From Lineus longissimus (taxonomy: Eukaryota; Nemertea; Pilidiophora; Heteronemertea; Lineidae): 64,000 bases of DNA. The translations under genes and the position numbers were made by a program. The notes under the pieces were generated by a model. It made no database searches. It was given only the letters and a program-made list of their open reading frames with translations, and had not been told where the DNA came from. Below are positions 35,751 to 48,380 of this stretch, in pieces (position 1 is the first letter of the stretch; every line of letters starts with the position of its first letter). Where the stretch lies: contig NC_088312.1 of assembly GCF_910592395.1 (NCBI RefSeq), positions 1,736,001 to 1,800,000 on the forward strand, in the 5' to 3' direction.

Positions 35751-35896
35751 ATGCAGGGCCAGCACTACTACAATGAAGTTTATACAGTACCAATAAAGAG
35801 GCCTGTTCTGGGATGCATAACAATATGCTAAAAATATCTATAATGGCCACTCATCCACTGCAGAAATGTTCTTCCTTGTTTGGCATCATCATATGA

Positions 35897-38800
35897 TTAC
35901 TTTATATCCTCCTCGAATACCTGAAACCAGAAAGTTAAGACATCAGTTTTATGGCTATTGAATAATCATGGGAAAAGGTCAGTATGTCATTTGTTCTGCC
36001 AAGCAAGGTGACTTCTCCAGCAGGTTATGCCACTTGATCTATCTGGCATATTTGACTGCAAAGATCCATTGTAAAGACACTCCCGACCTTAGGGGTGTAT
36101 GCATATTTGGCCATGAGCCAACTGGATTCGAAAATACTAAAGTGTCTTCTCTAAATTATGAATTCTTCAATTTACAGGGCCATTTTACGTCGGTTAAGGG
36201 TGCAATCATTTCACTGTATCAGAAGAATAACATCTCCATCTCACAATGAGCGTTACCTTAGTGAAAGGGTCGTCAAGCAGAACATTGGCTCTTGCCCTAA
36301 TCTTGGGGTCATGGACCAGGCACAAGTTGAGGAAGTCCTTTCCCTCCTGACTCAACAACTCAGGAATGGTTGGAGAAGCACCACTTCCCACTTTGAACAT
36401 GATCTGGAAGTCATTCTCAAGATCGTGCCACGGTTTCTGAAATTGTGAAAATGACAATACTTGTCAAATGATGCATGTAGGAGCCACGTTTCTAGAGAAC
36501 TGTAACAAGCCACTGAATCGGAATAAAATCCTCTTGACTAGGCTATCATTGTCCCTACACTTTCGTATGGGCCAGATTCAGTTCAGGAGGGATTTGAAAA
36601 TGTTTGACCTGGCTCAAAACTGTGAAGCAGCGTAGTCTTAAATTATTCTAATATGATCCTACCTTCCCTGTGGCCATTTCAATAACGACACAGCCCAGAC
36701 TCCATATATCGGCAGCCCTACCCTGGCCCTTGGAGTCTTCACTGGCGGTATACACCTCTGGAGCCATGAATGCTGCAAAGAAGCACAAACAAAATTATCA
36801 TCAGTGTAACAAATAATGAAGCCATTACTTCTATTCTATTCATGTGTCAAAGGCCAAAAGTTCAAAATGACTTTGCATCTTTCAAAGCCAAGCATACCTG
36901 TTGTTCCGACGAGATTATTGACCTCTCCCGCCATGGTGGTATGATTCTTCAGCTTGGCTGAACATCCAAAGTCTCCCAGCTTCAACTGACCAGATGATGT
37001 CAAGAAGATATTGTTGCCTGAAAGAAAGGAATCCACAAAATTCAAGTCGACAGCAGCAGAACCTGTTATTTTTCATGCCACAACAGAAATTGCTGTGTGT
37101 ACTGTTCTGGCAACAAGTAACTTTTATAGCTGTCCGCAACAAGTAATTTATGTTGCCAGGCGGTTAAAAACTAACTGTGACAACGGAAACCACTGTTTCT
37201 GCTACCCTAATACTGAAAAGACCAAACGGGCTTTTCAGTTCCTCCCGTGCCCTGAAGATGGCGATAGCGTAGTTCAAAACTTTATTCATTCATTAAATGA
37301 AAGTTCAAAACATTCACTCATTCATTCATTCATTCATTAAATGACTTCATGGACGAACTAGGCCATCGTCATCTTCAGGGCAAGGCGGGAACTGAAAAGA
37401 CGTTCCTCCCGTGCCCTGAAGATGGCGATGGCGTAGTTCAGAACTTTAAATGACTTCATGGAAGAACTACGCCATCGCCATCTTCGGGCAAGGTAGGAAC
37501 TGAAAAGACCAAACGGTCTTCAGTTCCTCCGATAACCAGCGCAAAGGAGTGGGGGATTTGGGCCACGTAGATCTACGTGGTTCGGCGCTGAAGGTGTTAA
37601 AGCATTAAGAAGTAACTAGACCAAATACAGGGCTCCTGCTTACCTTTTATGTCTCTGTGTACAATGCTATGCTCATGTAATACACTGATTGCAATGAGCA
37701 GCTTTCTTGTATACTTCCTAACCAAGATCTCTGACAGGCCAGCTTTGGCCGCTTCTTCTATCGTTCCACCATCGCAGAATTCCATGAATATCATGATCTC
37801 GTCCTGTAAAGTGCCAATTCAAATTTAGTACCACGTACATGAAAGGATGCACACAGAGTCAAAAACTTCTTGATTGTGATCAGACAGGACTCGCATGAAA
37901 TGACACTGCGAGTCAACAATATAAATCAATGGAAAGATTCTGTTCAAAAAAATAGCCGAGCAACTGGAGCACAATAACTTCACATGACTTCCATCACATC
38001 TACTCACCCTGTGCAACTCAACGCCAAAGTACCGCACCAGATTCTCGTGATGGATGCCTTCAAATGTACGTATCTCATCGGCAATATCCTTGATTGTCTT
38101 GTGGTCGTTCGGCTGGAATGAAATCACTTTCATAGCCATCAGTTCACCAGTCTTCAAGTTCACAGCTGTGTAGACTTTACCGAAGCGGCCATCACCAACT
38201 TTCATCCCCCTCTGCCAAGTGAAGTTTGCCCTCTTGACATTGATATGATAGTCAACCTCAGTCTTACACGATACCACCTTCCCAATCATGTTAGCCTCGG
38301 TAAGCTGGCTTTGGCGCTCCTCCTCCAGATATTTAATGGATTGGTGAATGTGATGCATGCGGAATGCACCTGCATTAACCAATTCCTCTACCTCTGCATC
38401 AGCTTCATCTGCAACAAGTATGTCAGTTCATCAAGAGAAGTAGAGACACATGGAAAGAGCTTGAATATAGCACAAGTCAAACGTGCCATTACAATCAGTT
38501 TCAAGTCATTTTTAATACATGTAAGTGTGCCTGTCAAACTTGATAAACATGGGTCCCCGAGATGTGTTCAAATCTAGAGAGAGCATGGCTTGTGTCATGT
38601 CAGCACAAATCTAACAATGAAGAATGTTTACAGAGCTAGATTTATTCTCACCTCTGTCCACTGAAGGAGCAGCCCCCTCCTGACTCTCATCCAGATTGCG
38701 GTCCATTGCCTGACTATAGTCAAACGAAGCACGTCTTTCACCTTCTCGTCTTGATGCACCTGAACACACACTATTATCCAGGGACAATCTATGCATGGCA

Positions 38801-41800
38801 GGAGTTGGTGAGGGGATTGGTTCACTGCTGGTCGACTTGGCAGATTGGGACCGATTATACTTCTGCTGAGTTGATGTCTCAATCACGGAGTTAGCGCGGC
38901 CGAGGAATTTTTGGGACATTGGATCTGGACTTGCAACACGGAAGGCTAAAATAGAGAGAGTACATAAGTGTGTTACACCTGGGGGCCAGGAAGTAGGTCA
39001 AATAGCAAAAATGAAAAAAGAAGTCAGGAAATATTGCCCAAAGCCTGTGTCCTGGCCCTATGTGTTACGAAACATGCTCCTCGAATGAACAACAGACAGT
39101 GACAGACCACAAAGGCTGCCAAAGTATTGTATAAGCTTCTAACAGATGAGCTTATTAACTTAACGTGATGACCAATACATTCAACAGGGTACATTTAACT
39201 GAAGTGCCGTTTCAAAATCGATTACTCACTCGGTGTGCAGCCAACAACTGGTGTCTGCTTTGCTGAACCAATGATATGGGTAACACATTCTCCAATTCTG
39301 CTCTTCAGCTCCTGCAAAAGAATTTGGACAACAATAAATGTATATATCTAAAACCCTACGCAAATGCTTAAGAATTTGAAAGCCATCAGTGATATGAAAG
39401 GCACATTAACCATCCCAGAATTAAGATGCTCACCTGAAACCCTTCTTCTGTCTGCAGACCAAGCACCGTTGGATCACAAGCCACCGTCAGGAAGTCAAAG
39501 CCTTGGGTAGCCCATCTAAAGATCAACGGTCACATTAGATTCAATTACGAGACATTTAAACAGAGGCCTGAAAGCAATAATCAGGTTATGAGTTGATCCA
39601 GTTCATCCAAGGGCCATGATTATAAAACTAAACTTTCCGACTAATACCCCAAAGTACCTGACCCTGATTTGGGGCTGAAATTAAAATCTGAAGTAAAGTT
39701 CCGTTATGTCATTCTATTTGCATGGTTCGGGATTTCAGATGGGACAAATGTTCACCTTGGGCGTGTTCCCCTTCCTGTCTCACACTTTGCCTTCACAAAC
39801 TTCATCCACTGGCCGGCAAAGCCAAGGAGACCTTGGCTGAGACGCTCACGGATATCACCGGTTACTAGGCGCTGAATCTCCTTGTGATACTGGAATATAA
39901 CACAAACAAGTTATTAGCATCATCATTGATCATAGGTCTAATTGCCGCAGCCATATTTCCATTTAATGTTTGAAAAGAACTTCTACATTTTGCAAATTTT
40001 GCAGCAAGAACCTTTGTGGAATGATACAGTAACATTACTCACAACTGTTGCATATGAATTCTGCTAAGGATTGTGAAACCGATTGAGTAACCAAATGACT
40101 TACATCAAAGCCAAAGTTATAACACTGATGAAGTGTCTCGGTGTAGAGCTTGAATAGGCTGATTCTCTCATTCTCTTCCTTGTCAGCGAGATCATCCATA
40201 CTGAGCTTCTCATCCACCTGTTGGATGGCGTCCGCTACCTTTTCCCTCAGGTCTAGCGCAGCGGTCTGTAAAATACGGAAAAGGGTAATTAAATCAAATC
40301 TGCAAGTATTAGAAATCATTCAAAATGTCTGCACTGTGGTCAATGGCACACTTGAAATGGGCAACAGTTGGGCATTTTTGAGTGCATCACCTTTGGTAAC
40401 TTTCTGGCCTGACTGAAGCAATTCTTGCAAATGATGTGGTAATTTTAATGCAAAAAGTACAGCCTCCGAAACACTCTGGTGCTCAACATGTTACCCGGGA
40501 AGAGGATCGATCTTGTACATATATAACTAACCCTGAGTTCGTGAAGTGATTCTCCAATGGCCTGATGACAAGACGTCTGCTCGTTCACCAACTCCAGGCA
40601 GTCGCCCATTTTTGCCTTAAAGATTTGCCCCAGGTGACCAATGAAGACTGAGTGCGTCACAACCAATAGTAAACCTTCAACCTGTAAATGAATGATATAA
40701 AATGTCAAGTATGATGTCCATTTTGGAATGTCATGTGTGTGAGCAGCAACTTCTCTTGCCAAACCACCAATACACTTAAATCCAGCTCTGAAATGCCTTT
40801 CAAACAACTTCTCTCCTGCTTGTTCTAATTTCAAAACAGTTTCCAGTATTGGTGTCAAAATGTCGACACAGCAGAATGCCAATGCCAGACAGCAGTGCAA
40901 ACACCAACGCACATCCTACAGGACTGTCCCCTGTACCAGGATTTACGAGATAGATTCTGGCCTAAAGACACGAAGGTCGAAGAAAAGCTGTGGGGAACAC
41001 AGCCGGACCTTCTGGCGACAAGCTGCTTCATCTCCGCCACAGGACTGAGGTTATAGTTTTACTTAGGCAGGTTGAACGCTGAAGAAGAAGAAGGTCAAAA
41101 TGTCGAGATGTTTGAAAGCAAGAGACTACACGCTGAGGTTTCTAAAAGCTACCCTCTACCTGTAGGCTAAACAACTTGTCTTGAAATTACCTGGATATGG
41201 GAGAGCGCTATTGTCGTCTCAGCAGTGGGCTCAACCTTGATCACACCACCCTCCCACCTTTCATGTGGATCACACTTAACTAACAGCAAATAACCATGCT
41301 CTTCTTGTCTATACGCCATGCTCAGTTGCTGGGCATCATGGCCACACGTCGTGTTCAGCAACTGGACAATTTGGGGCTTGTCGTCGAGAATGGCGTTCGG
41401 AATGAACATCTGGTAGTCTGAACTGTGTGGTGCAATGACCTGTAATGAAGGAGTGGATAAAATCAGTTTCATGATGCACGATTTCAAATCACATTATAAT
41501 GTAACCCCTTCTGATTCCCTATGCAAATGCTTGTGTCAAATCCTGCTGAAATTCTAAATCCTGACAATTCACATACTACCTTTCCAAATCTCCAACTTAC
41601 CATTGTATGACCTGTGTCGTTCAACTTTTGCAGCAGTTCCTGTGTTGATACGTTGATGTCAAAGTCAGCCGCAACCTCCAGCGCCTTCTTCAACATCTTG
41701 GCAAAGCCTAGGGCCTTGGACGCCCTCTCACGAGCCTCATAGAACAAGTTTTTAAACTCTCGACAAGTCTGGATGATTGCTTGTCTGAAAATGAATAAAA

Positions 41801-44800
41801 ATGTTTTCTGCTCTGATTCTAGTTGCCTCGTAAGTGCCTTTGCAGCTGGTGCTTTTGGTGCACAGATAAAATTTGATGCCACCTGTATAGATAACAATGG
41901 GTGTGTTGCCTAAACAGTTTCCCCAAGGATGGTCCTATTTCCATTGAAAAACAGAGATTTTGAAGAGAGAATGAAGAGTGGAGACTTCAAACAAGGAGTA
42001 TTGAGTTAAGAGCCGAGGTCATTCTAACAATGACATTCTAAGCTCTACGAACAATAAGCGATCTGTAACGTAATGAAGAAGGAAACCAGAGACTCTGGAG
42101 GAAACCTCTGCCCTCTCTATCACATGAAGATGTGTGCATCGATCAGGAGTCAAACCCATGACCTCAGAGGTGACAGCCGCTGATGAGAATTTGGGACACC
42201 GGTCTTACCAATGCACCACCCTTGACAGCCCTTTGACCCCACCGGTCTTACCAATGCACCACCCTTGACAGCCCTTTGACCCCTCACCTGTGTTCATGGG
42301 TCTTGGAGAAAGATGCCGAATGATGAATAGGCCTGGGAGCGAGACTGTCTGTCAGAGACTCATCATCAACCTCAGACATCGTCCTGGTGAAGAGAGTCGT
42401 TGTACACTGGTCAATGCCAACCTCAAGGAAGTCAGCGATGGAACCCAACAGATCACTGGCCATAAAACTGAAATATAAATTATTGAGTATTTGAATATAT
42501 TAGGTAGCAGATGGACTGCCATATATGTTTTATACTCAACCAACATTGCAACTCACAAGATGCATGTTGCAGCGGAGAACATTGTTTTCGCAACTGCAAG
42601 ACTGTTGGTGACATAATCACGTCACAATCGCTTTCTTTGAAATTTCATCATAATGATGCCATTTACGCCGAAATGGTAGCCTCTTTTTTGGTGCCAAGAA
42701 GGGCATCCCTGAACAGTCAATTCAATTTCCTGATATTTTCATCTGGCATCATTAAATCATCACAGGGTGCTACTACTGACAAGGTAAGTTTTCTAATTCG
42801 TACCAAAACCTCTTGCCAGCCTCGGCCTCGCCTCCTCTGATATGTGGACAAATCTTCTTGGTGAATGCCCATTCCTCCTCCAGGTGGTTCTTCAGGCTCC
42901 TTGAAGCATCGGGCAGGTTCTGCACATAGCTCATCAGCTTTCGGATATAACTGAAGTAAACCTGAAATAAGAAGAAAGCTTTAGAGGCAAATGACCAACT
43001 CTAATCCTATGTTCAAGTCAAGGAAACTAAGGCCAAAATAACCATGCCCAGCTGTGCAAACTTGAGATGGCAGTTATGAGAAACAAGCCTATTCAAAGAA
43101 GTAGCATGAAACGACATGTAAAGTGCAACTCGAACAGTTTCCATGATAATTAGCTTGTATTTAAAGTTGGTTAACAAAATGATTTCTCTTGCTGGCCTTA
43201 CCTCCATCATTGATTTCATGTCGTCGTCAAACTGCTCCAGATCAGTCTCCAACAACCTCTCCTCAACGACCTCACTATCCCACATCACTGCAGACACCAT
43301 CTGCTTATAATACTGCTTCACCAACATAGCACCATGCAACACTTCCTTGCATTCATGAATGAGCTGTCAGGAAAGAAAAAATATCAGTCGCATCACATTA
43401 CCTGATACTAAGTGAGTGTATACAAACAAAAACACTGTACAAGTTTGTTTTTTTCTATTCAAAATTGAAAAATATCCAGAAGAAAATAAACTTTACCTGT
43501 CTTATACTGAGAAAAGAAGGATCCATTCCCTCGAGTCCAATGCGCTGTTCCAACCTCAGTCTAAGGCACTCATGGACTATATCCAATGGCATACGCGCTA
43601 GAAACAAATAACTTGGCCGGAATGATGGCAGTCCCATCCTGTCAAAGTCACCAATCCAACCTTCTGTTGGCGCATCTTTATCAAAAAACTCCCCTCCCTG
43701 CATGGAGTGTTCCGGTGATGGATGGAGAGTTGGTGACATCGGGATGAAATTCATTGATGGGGAAGACGAGAGAATTTGATCATTTTCAAGGGAAGGCTGA
43801 AATCAAAATTAAGACAAATCACGATGTACAGAAACATAACACATTGGGATAGGGTATTCGAGACAAAATTCCTGTCCTTGACCACTCATACATGTTAGAA
43901 AACCTCCAGATTGAATCTGTAGGTATTGCCCTATTGCAATGAGGACTTACTTTTTCACATCAAATTGCACAATGGCTTTTCAAGATAAAACACTTTCAGG
44001 GCCTTACTCTCGCCGTGGTCTTGGAAAGGTGCCAAATAACTAGTGTTCATTATCGTTATTATAACTGTACATGTACATTATTACACACATGGATTGTCTC
44101 ATAAAATGAACTTTCCTTTACTGTACCTTGGAAATTTCTGTAAAGGCAGGATTTGGCTTCTCCAGGATGACCTTGGAACGCTGCAACGAGCCGTCCAGGA
44201 GATCATGAAGTCTCTTCAGCAGCTTGCGCATCCCCATCTTTTTCAGACTTTTCTCCACATAGTGACGATACACAGATCTCCACGGCTTTGCGCCCTCATC
44301 AAGACTGATCTCGCTTGATGTGCGCGACATGTTGGAGATGGATGGGGAACTACGGAATTTGACTGGTGTAGAGGTGCTTGATGGCGTACCTGGTGTCAGT
44401 CTCATCGACTCTGGATCATTGTCTGGACTAGATGGATTTGTTGAATCAAACCGAACAGATTTAGCCCCAAGTTTTAGCTGTGGTAAATAGTGTGGTGGGT
44501 GTGCTTCGGGACTGATACTGTCTTCCTCAGATGGACTTCCCTCAACCTGAAACCGTACAACCTCAGCTGGTTCATTAGGTTGGATGCAACAGCACTCATC
44601 ATCACATATGTGACTTGTGGTACTTATCGGACAATGGGCACAGTATTCCGACAGATGCCAATCTAAACCCTCAAAGCCTTGCATGCCCAGAGTTTTTGCC
44701 ATCATGTTTAAAGTATGACTCAAGTCCTTCGTAATGTTCAACCATAAACATAATGTGTCCTGATTGTGTTTAAAGTTATCACAAGTGTACATCGCACATT

Positions 44801-47043
44801 CCTTTCCCAATGCCTTTGTGGTTGGATAGAGGGCCTCCACAACATCAACTTGGTTGAGCAAATACATCACTTTTATAACAGCTTCCTTCTGGCGGTCGAT
44901 TATTGCTCTATCCAAGAATATTCCTGTAGTTTCATAATCACAGTCCATAACTCCCTCTCTGCTATCACATCGCTCAACTGGACTTTTGCGAACAGCAGAT
45001 AAATCAATGCCTCCATCACCAGCTGCCATGGACACTGCCTCAGACACCCCAGCACCCTGGAAGAGGTTAACAGGTTCCATAGGCTTGTCAGCCCTGCCAG
45101 TACCACCAGCCACACTAACAGGTTCAAAGCTAAAATTTATGACTTGTTGTAAAACTGAATTTATTTTCTGTCTCTCAGCAACCAGATCCCTATCCATGTC
45201 TTGCAAAGACTTTCCGCTGTGCCAGGCCTGCAGCTCCAGCCATAAATAATCCATAACTTGGCTTACCCAGCAACTCTCATCACGACTTTTCTGCCGAGAC
45301 ATATTTTTCTCTTTCTCTTTCTTAGCCTTATCACCCATGTTGATTAACATCGAGAAAATGTTATAGAATTCAATCCGATCTTCAGGGCATTCTTGTTTAG
45401 GCGTAGAGAGCTTTCGTCTAGTACCTGAAGGCTTCTGAGGATGCTGATACTTCTGTGATAAACTCATGAATCTATTCGAGTCAACCTTAATTGCAGGTAG
45501 CACATTTTGACCTAAGGGTGTTAAAAGTACATTACTTGAGTTCCCCTCAGGGACTTCATGAAGATTTTCATTCTTCAGGTCACGCTCAAACTTCCTCGGC
45601 CTTTTGAAGGATTTGAAGGACTTAGATTTAACTGGTAATCTCTGCTGTTTTGCATCAGTCCCTGGTTGCTCCTCACTGCCCATTTCAAAGCCAGTGAGTT
45701 CAGTGGTGAGTTCAGTTGGTGCAAACCCTGGATCACTGTAATTATGTCGTGAACGACCTGTCTGTTCCTTGTACTCTCTGTAAGAAAGTTTCCTGGTCTT
45801 GCCATGGACGGCCTGTTTTTCTTTTGCCCTTCGTAGGGCACGCCCAAGAGTAGGAGGAGTGATGGCATATTTGTCGAGTTCGAATGGGTCAATGGAGTTA
45901 AAGGGGGATTCCACATCTTCACGCTCATCTGGATTGTAGTCCAGCGATTCTGGTTGACCCTCCTGTCTCAAATCCCCACTGTTATTTAGGTCTCTGCAAT
46001 GAAATAGGGTCATACTAAACAGCATCCACCAGGTTTAAAAGCATATTTAAAGTCATCAAAATAAAATCTAATGGTCATAAACAAAATAAGCAGGACATTT
46101 TCCACATTTCCTGAACGTTTCATGACATTTGTGTGCTAGATTAGTGTGTTGTTGTCTAAAATGTACCAGTTTCCACCACCTAGTCAGCAGCCAAGTTGGA
46201 TTTCACTTGGTGGAGATGAAAGGGCTTCCTAATACTAGAGGAGCCTTGTGATTTTAGACAACATCTCCCTTATCTTACACCCAGTAGTCATGAAATTTTC
46301 AGGAAATGTGTTTTACGGTGTACTTATTTCGCTTATGGCTACAAAATATTGTAATGACTTTATACCTGACTTTAAACCTGGTGGACGCTGGTGGGTGCTG
46401 GTGGACACAGTTTAGGCTGACCGATGAAAAAAGGCACACTTTAATCGTTGCCCATGGCCATGGTGCCTGCCAACAGTCACTAATCAGCTATGGGTTTATC
46501 ATTTTTTAAGTCAAGAACCGAAATTTGTCTGGATTCGAGTATGGCCAACGCCGTTGCGTCATACCATACTCGCCACGTGACCACGTCCACGACGACACTA
46601 TCTGACTATCCTGCCTATGACTATCTGATCTCAGCAGCCTATAGTAATAGTATAGCCTCGATAAGGATAAAGGCAAGAAAACCAATCAATCAATCAGAAG
46701 GCCATCAGAAAGCCTACCTAGTCCATGTTGCCTACATCAACAAACATCAAAACAAGTCCTGTCATCGACACCAATGACGTGTATGTATCACTGTATGCAC
46801 TATACAGGCCTGTATAGCCTACCATACATTTTGTACACAAATCTGAAGTGAAGAGGCAGATCTTCCCCATTTTCCATTTTCAAATATTTTGAGAACTAAG
46901 AGGCTGTTTGCTTCGAGCATGGTTTTAAAACGTTCCCAAGGTATTTAGATTCGCGATCAAACTGAAAATAGAAGTGCTTACATGTCATCTTCGAGGGGAT
47001 TGAAGTCCTCCTCGGGACTGTCACTGCCCTCGACATCAGCCAT
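35897..47043 (-). CDS. MAP3K4: MAP kinase kinase kinase 4, complete
   Basis: A stress-pathway MAP3K that activates MKK3/6 and MKK4/7 upstream of p38/JNK. Twenty exons: 47043-46982, 45993-44127, 43796-43497, 43363-43202, 42961-42810, 42467-42288, 41784-41601, 41439-41191, 40681-40532, 40265-40104, 39889-39756, 39515-39434, 39311-39230, 38945-38652, 38408-38008, 37803-37644, 37017-36898, 36772-36663, 36436-36257 and 35920-35897. They sum to 5055 nt (1684 aa; human about 1608). The kinase domain is C-terminal: glycine loop [10 protein letters not shown] (about residue 1425), MAMKVI lysine, HRDIK, DFG in GDFGCSAKL, and FMAPEVY. The last coding exon gives VFEEDIK, like the acidic end of vertebrate MAP3K4. 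The 1867-bp second exon encodes most of the N-terminal regulatory region. One donor is weak (GTTTTG after exon 5). Introns host several transposon insertions. Confidence 0.97.
37195..37600. mobile_element. Rearranged foldback MITE, copy B, in a MAP3K4 intron
   Basis: The right end, ccacgtagatctacgtgg then ttcggcgctgaaggtgttaa, matches the MITE at 6573-6856. The inner hairpin sequence (gccctgaagatggcgatggc and its inverse) occurs four times in alternating orientation, so the element has been internally duplicated. The matching left terminus is missing. A (TTCA)n microsatellite sits inside at about 37282-37340. Confidence 0.75.
40854..41106 (+). mobile_element. 5'-truncated non-LTR retrotransposon tail with 13-bp target duplication
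   Basis: The 227-bp insert (40867-41093) is flanked by gtcaaaatgtcga at 40854-40866 and 41094-41106. The plus strand decodes to the C-terminus of a jockey/CR1-type polyprotein: [20 protein letters not shown] (Cys/His knuckle), [12 protein letters not shown], and FISATGL before the stop. It ends in a (GAA)n tail. Intact target duplications suggest a fairly recent insertion. It lies in a MAP3K4 intron, antisense to the gene. Confidence 0.85.
42060..42283 (-). mobile_element. tRNA-like SINE fragment with a 43-bp tandem duplication at a MAP3K4 splice donor
   Basis: On the minus strand an A-box-like tggtgcattggtaag is followed by a B-box-like catgggtttgactcc near 42150, then cctccagagtctctggtttcc, as in tRNA-derived SINEs. 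The A-box segment is tandemly duplicated: 42198-42240 and 42241-42283 are identical 43-bp units starting accggtcttaccaatgcacc on the plus strand. The second unit overlaps the donor of the MAP3K4 exon 42467-42288, whose GTGAGG is at 42287-42282. Confidence 0.65.
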
Positions 47044-47219
47044 TTTTTACCATCCTGCAATAACAACCCAAATCATGTCCCATTTGTCTGGCTTGGGTCT
47101 TCATAAAATAAGAACTTTGATGTTGGAACGATGGCCTGGAAGAATTTCCCAGCCCAGGCGCCACCGCCAAAAGTATTTTGTTAAAGGGGAAATTTGTCGA
47201 TATTTCCACCGGATGTGGT

Positions 47220-47437
47220 ACTCTGCCAAATAGGAATATCTGTCGATATAAGGGGGATATGGTGATATTTGAATCCTAGAGGGCGCCACCGTCACTTTCT
47301 AGTGTTAAAGGGAAATCTGTCAATCTTTCGACCTTAGAGGGCGCCACTGTCAGTAACTTCTGTTAAAGGGGAGTCTGCCGCTTTTGTTGAAGGCGAAAAT
47401 TGTCGATCTTTCAACAGATATTCCCATTTGGCAGAGT
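47220..47437. mobile_element. Foldback element with GAGGGCGCCACC repeats next to the MAP3K4 start
   Basis: Arms actctgccaaataggaatat (from 47220) and its inverse (47415-47437) match at 22 of 23 bases. Between them gagggcgccac...gttaaaggg(g)a occurs at about 47278 and 47336. A related aggcgccaccgcc...gttaaagggg lies just outside at 47157. It begins less than 200 bp upstream of the MAP3K4 start codon, so it may overlap the promoter or 5' UTR. Confidence 0.65.
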
Positions 47438-47561
47438 CAAAGGGTGACCGAGGAGAAGAGGATGACAACTATCACGACCTTGTTTTTAATATCTTTATTG
47501 AACAATAAAGTATAAGAGTAGAATTTACAACTTTTTTTCTGGGAGTTTCTACAGCCGGGAA

Positions 47562-47720
47562 TGGAATGTTCGGGAACCAAGCATTCTATCACTCATTGGC
47601 GGTCATGGCATCTAGTACAGAACCATTTATAGCATAATACGCCAGAATACAATAGGCCCTCGCACTTTCTCCAGGGGAAATTTTCTGCTTTTACACCAGA
47701 GTTCCCCCCCCCCCCCCCCC
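47562..47720. repeat. Dispersed repeat, copy 2, followed by a C-run
   Basis: It matches 17489-17645 in ordered blocks: cgggaaccaa, cattggcggtcatgg, gccagaatacaatagg, ctttctccagggg and cttttacaccagagtt. It ends in about 20 consecutive C near 47703-47720. Confidence 0.7.
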
Positions 47721-48380
47721 GACTCAAATGAAGTATCGGCGATCTGTGACCTGATCATCCTGATAATGTTGATGCGACGCACATCCCAAGTTCAGTGTAC
47801 ACATACGTCGGCAACAACAGTAAAATGCTTCAGAAAGGTTTCAGAAACTCAAAATAACATGTCATTGCCCCTTGGTCATTGCCAAAATAACTGCTAAATC
47901 AACACTGGCATACTGTGAGGACTAAGAAATCAATGATGTTTTTAGGAACTACGGCCGCACATGAATACAAAAAAATTCCCTAACGAGACCATAATGGACT
48001 AGCACGAGTGTCCAGTGCCAAATCGTCGGAGCCAATCAGATTGCTGGGTTAGGGGTTAGGGGAGACTGGTCTTTAGGGCACAAAAATTAAGCTTCTGAGA
48101 TGTATCTTATTTCATTTTCAGAGTCATAAAACAACTCTTCCCTCCGTGAAAAGACCTCAATGGCGAGAGAAATAACTCTGGGCCAAGTCTCAGTAGAACC
48201 ATACCTTAACCCAAGAACAATCAGGATCAAATGTGTTGTTGCACCACTTTCGCTGTCACCAGGTCCGTGTTGAAATGCCGTACATTCGGGAAAAACTCCC
48301 TAACGAGACCTTGGCCGTCGTAGTGACGTATGTCGTAAAAGCACAATGAATGACGTTTTTCGCAACAGGTTCCTGAGGAC

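Larger units (their letters stand above)
34048..35896. other. Convergent 3' region between the CEPT-like gene and MAP3K4
   Basis: Both flanking genes end here, so this should be two 3' UTRs. No supported exon was found. A minus-strand AATAAA at 34230-34235 would give MAP3K4 a long 3' UTR. A plus-strand AATAAATAAA occurs near 35093. The only other structure is the MITE at 35351-35750. Confidence 0.5.
47044..48380. other. Divergent spacer between MAP3K4 and AFG1L
   Basis: No supported exon was found. It contains a foldback element (47220-47437), a dispersed repeat with an adjoining C-run of about 20 (47562-47720), and presumed promoters for both genes. No TATA box was recognised. Confidence 0.5.

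Noticed and set aside
40690-40866. Open minus-strand stretch adjoining MAP3K4 exon 40681-40532
   Set aside because: About 59 codons are open and would be phase 0, but the flanking exons already join in phase and a consensus acceptor lies at the exon border. The stretch is cut by a retrotransposon. Treated as intron.
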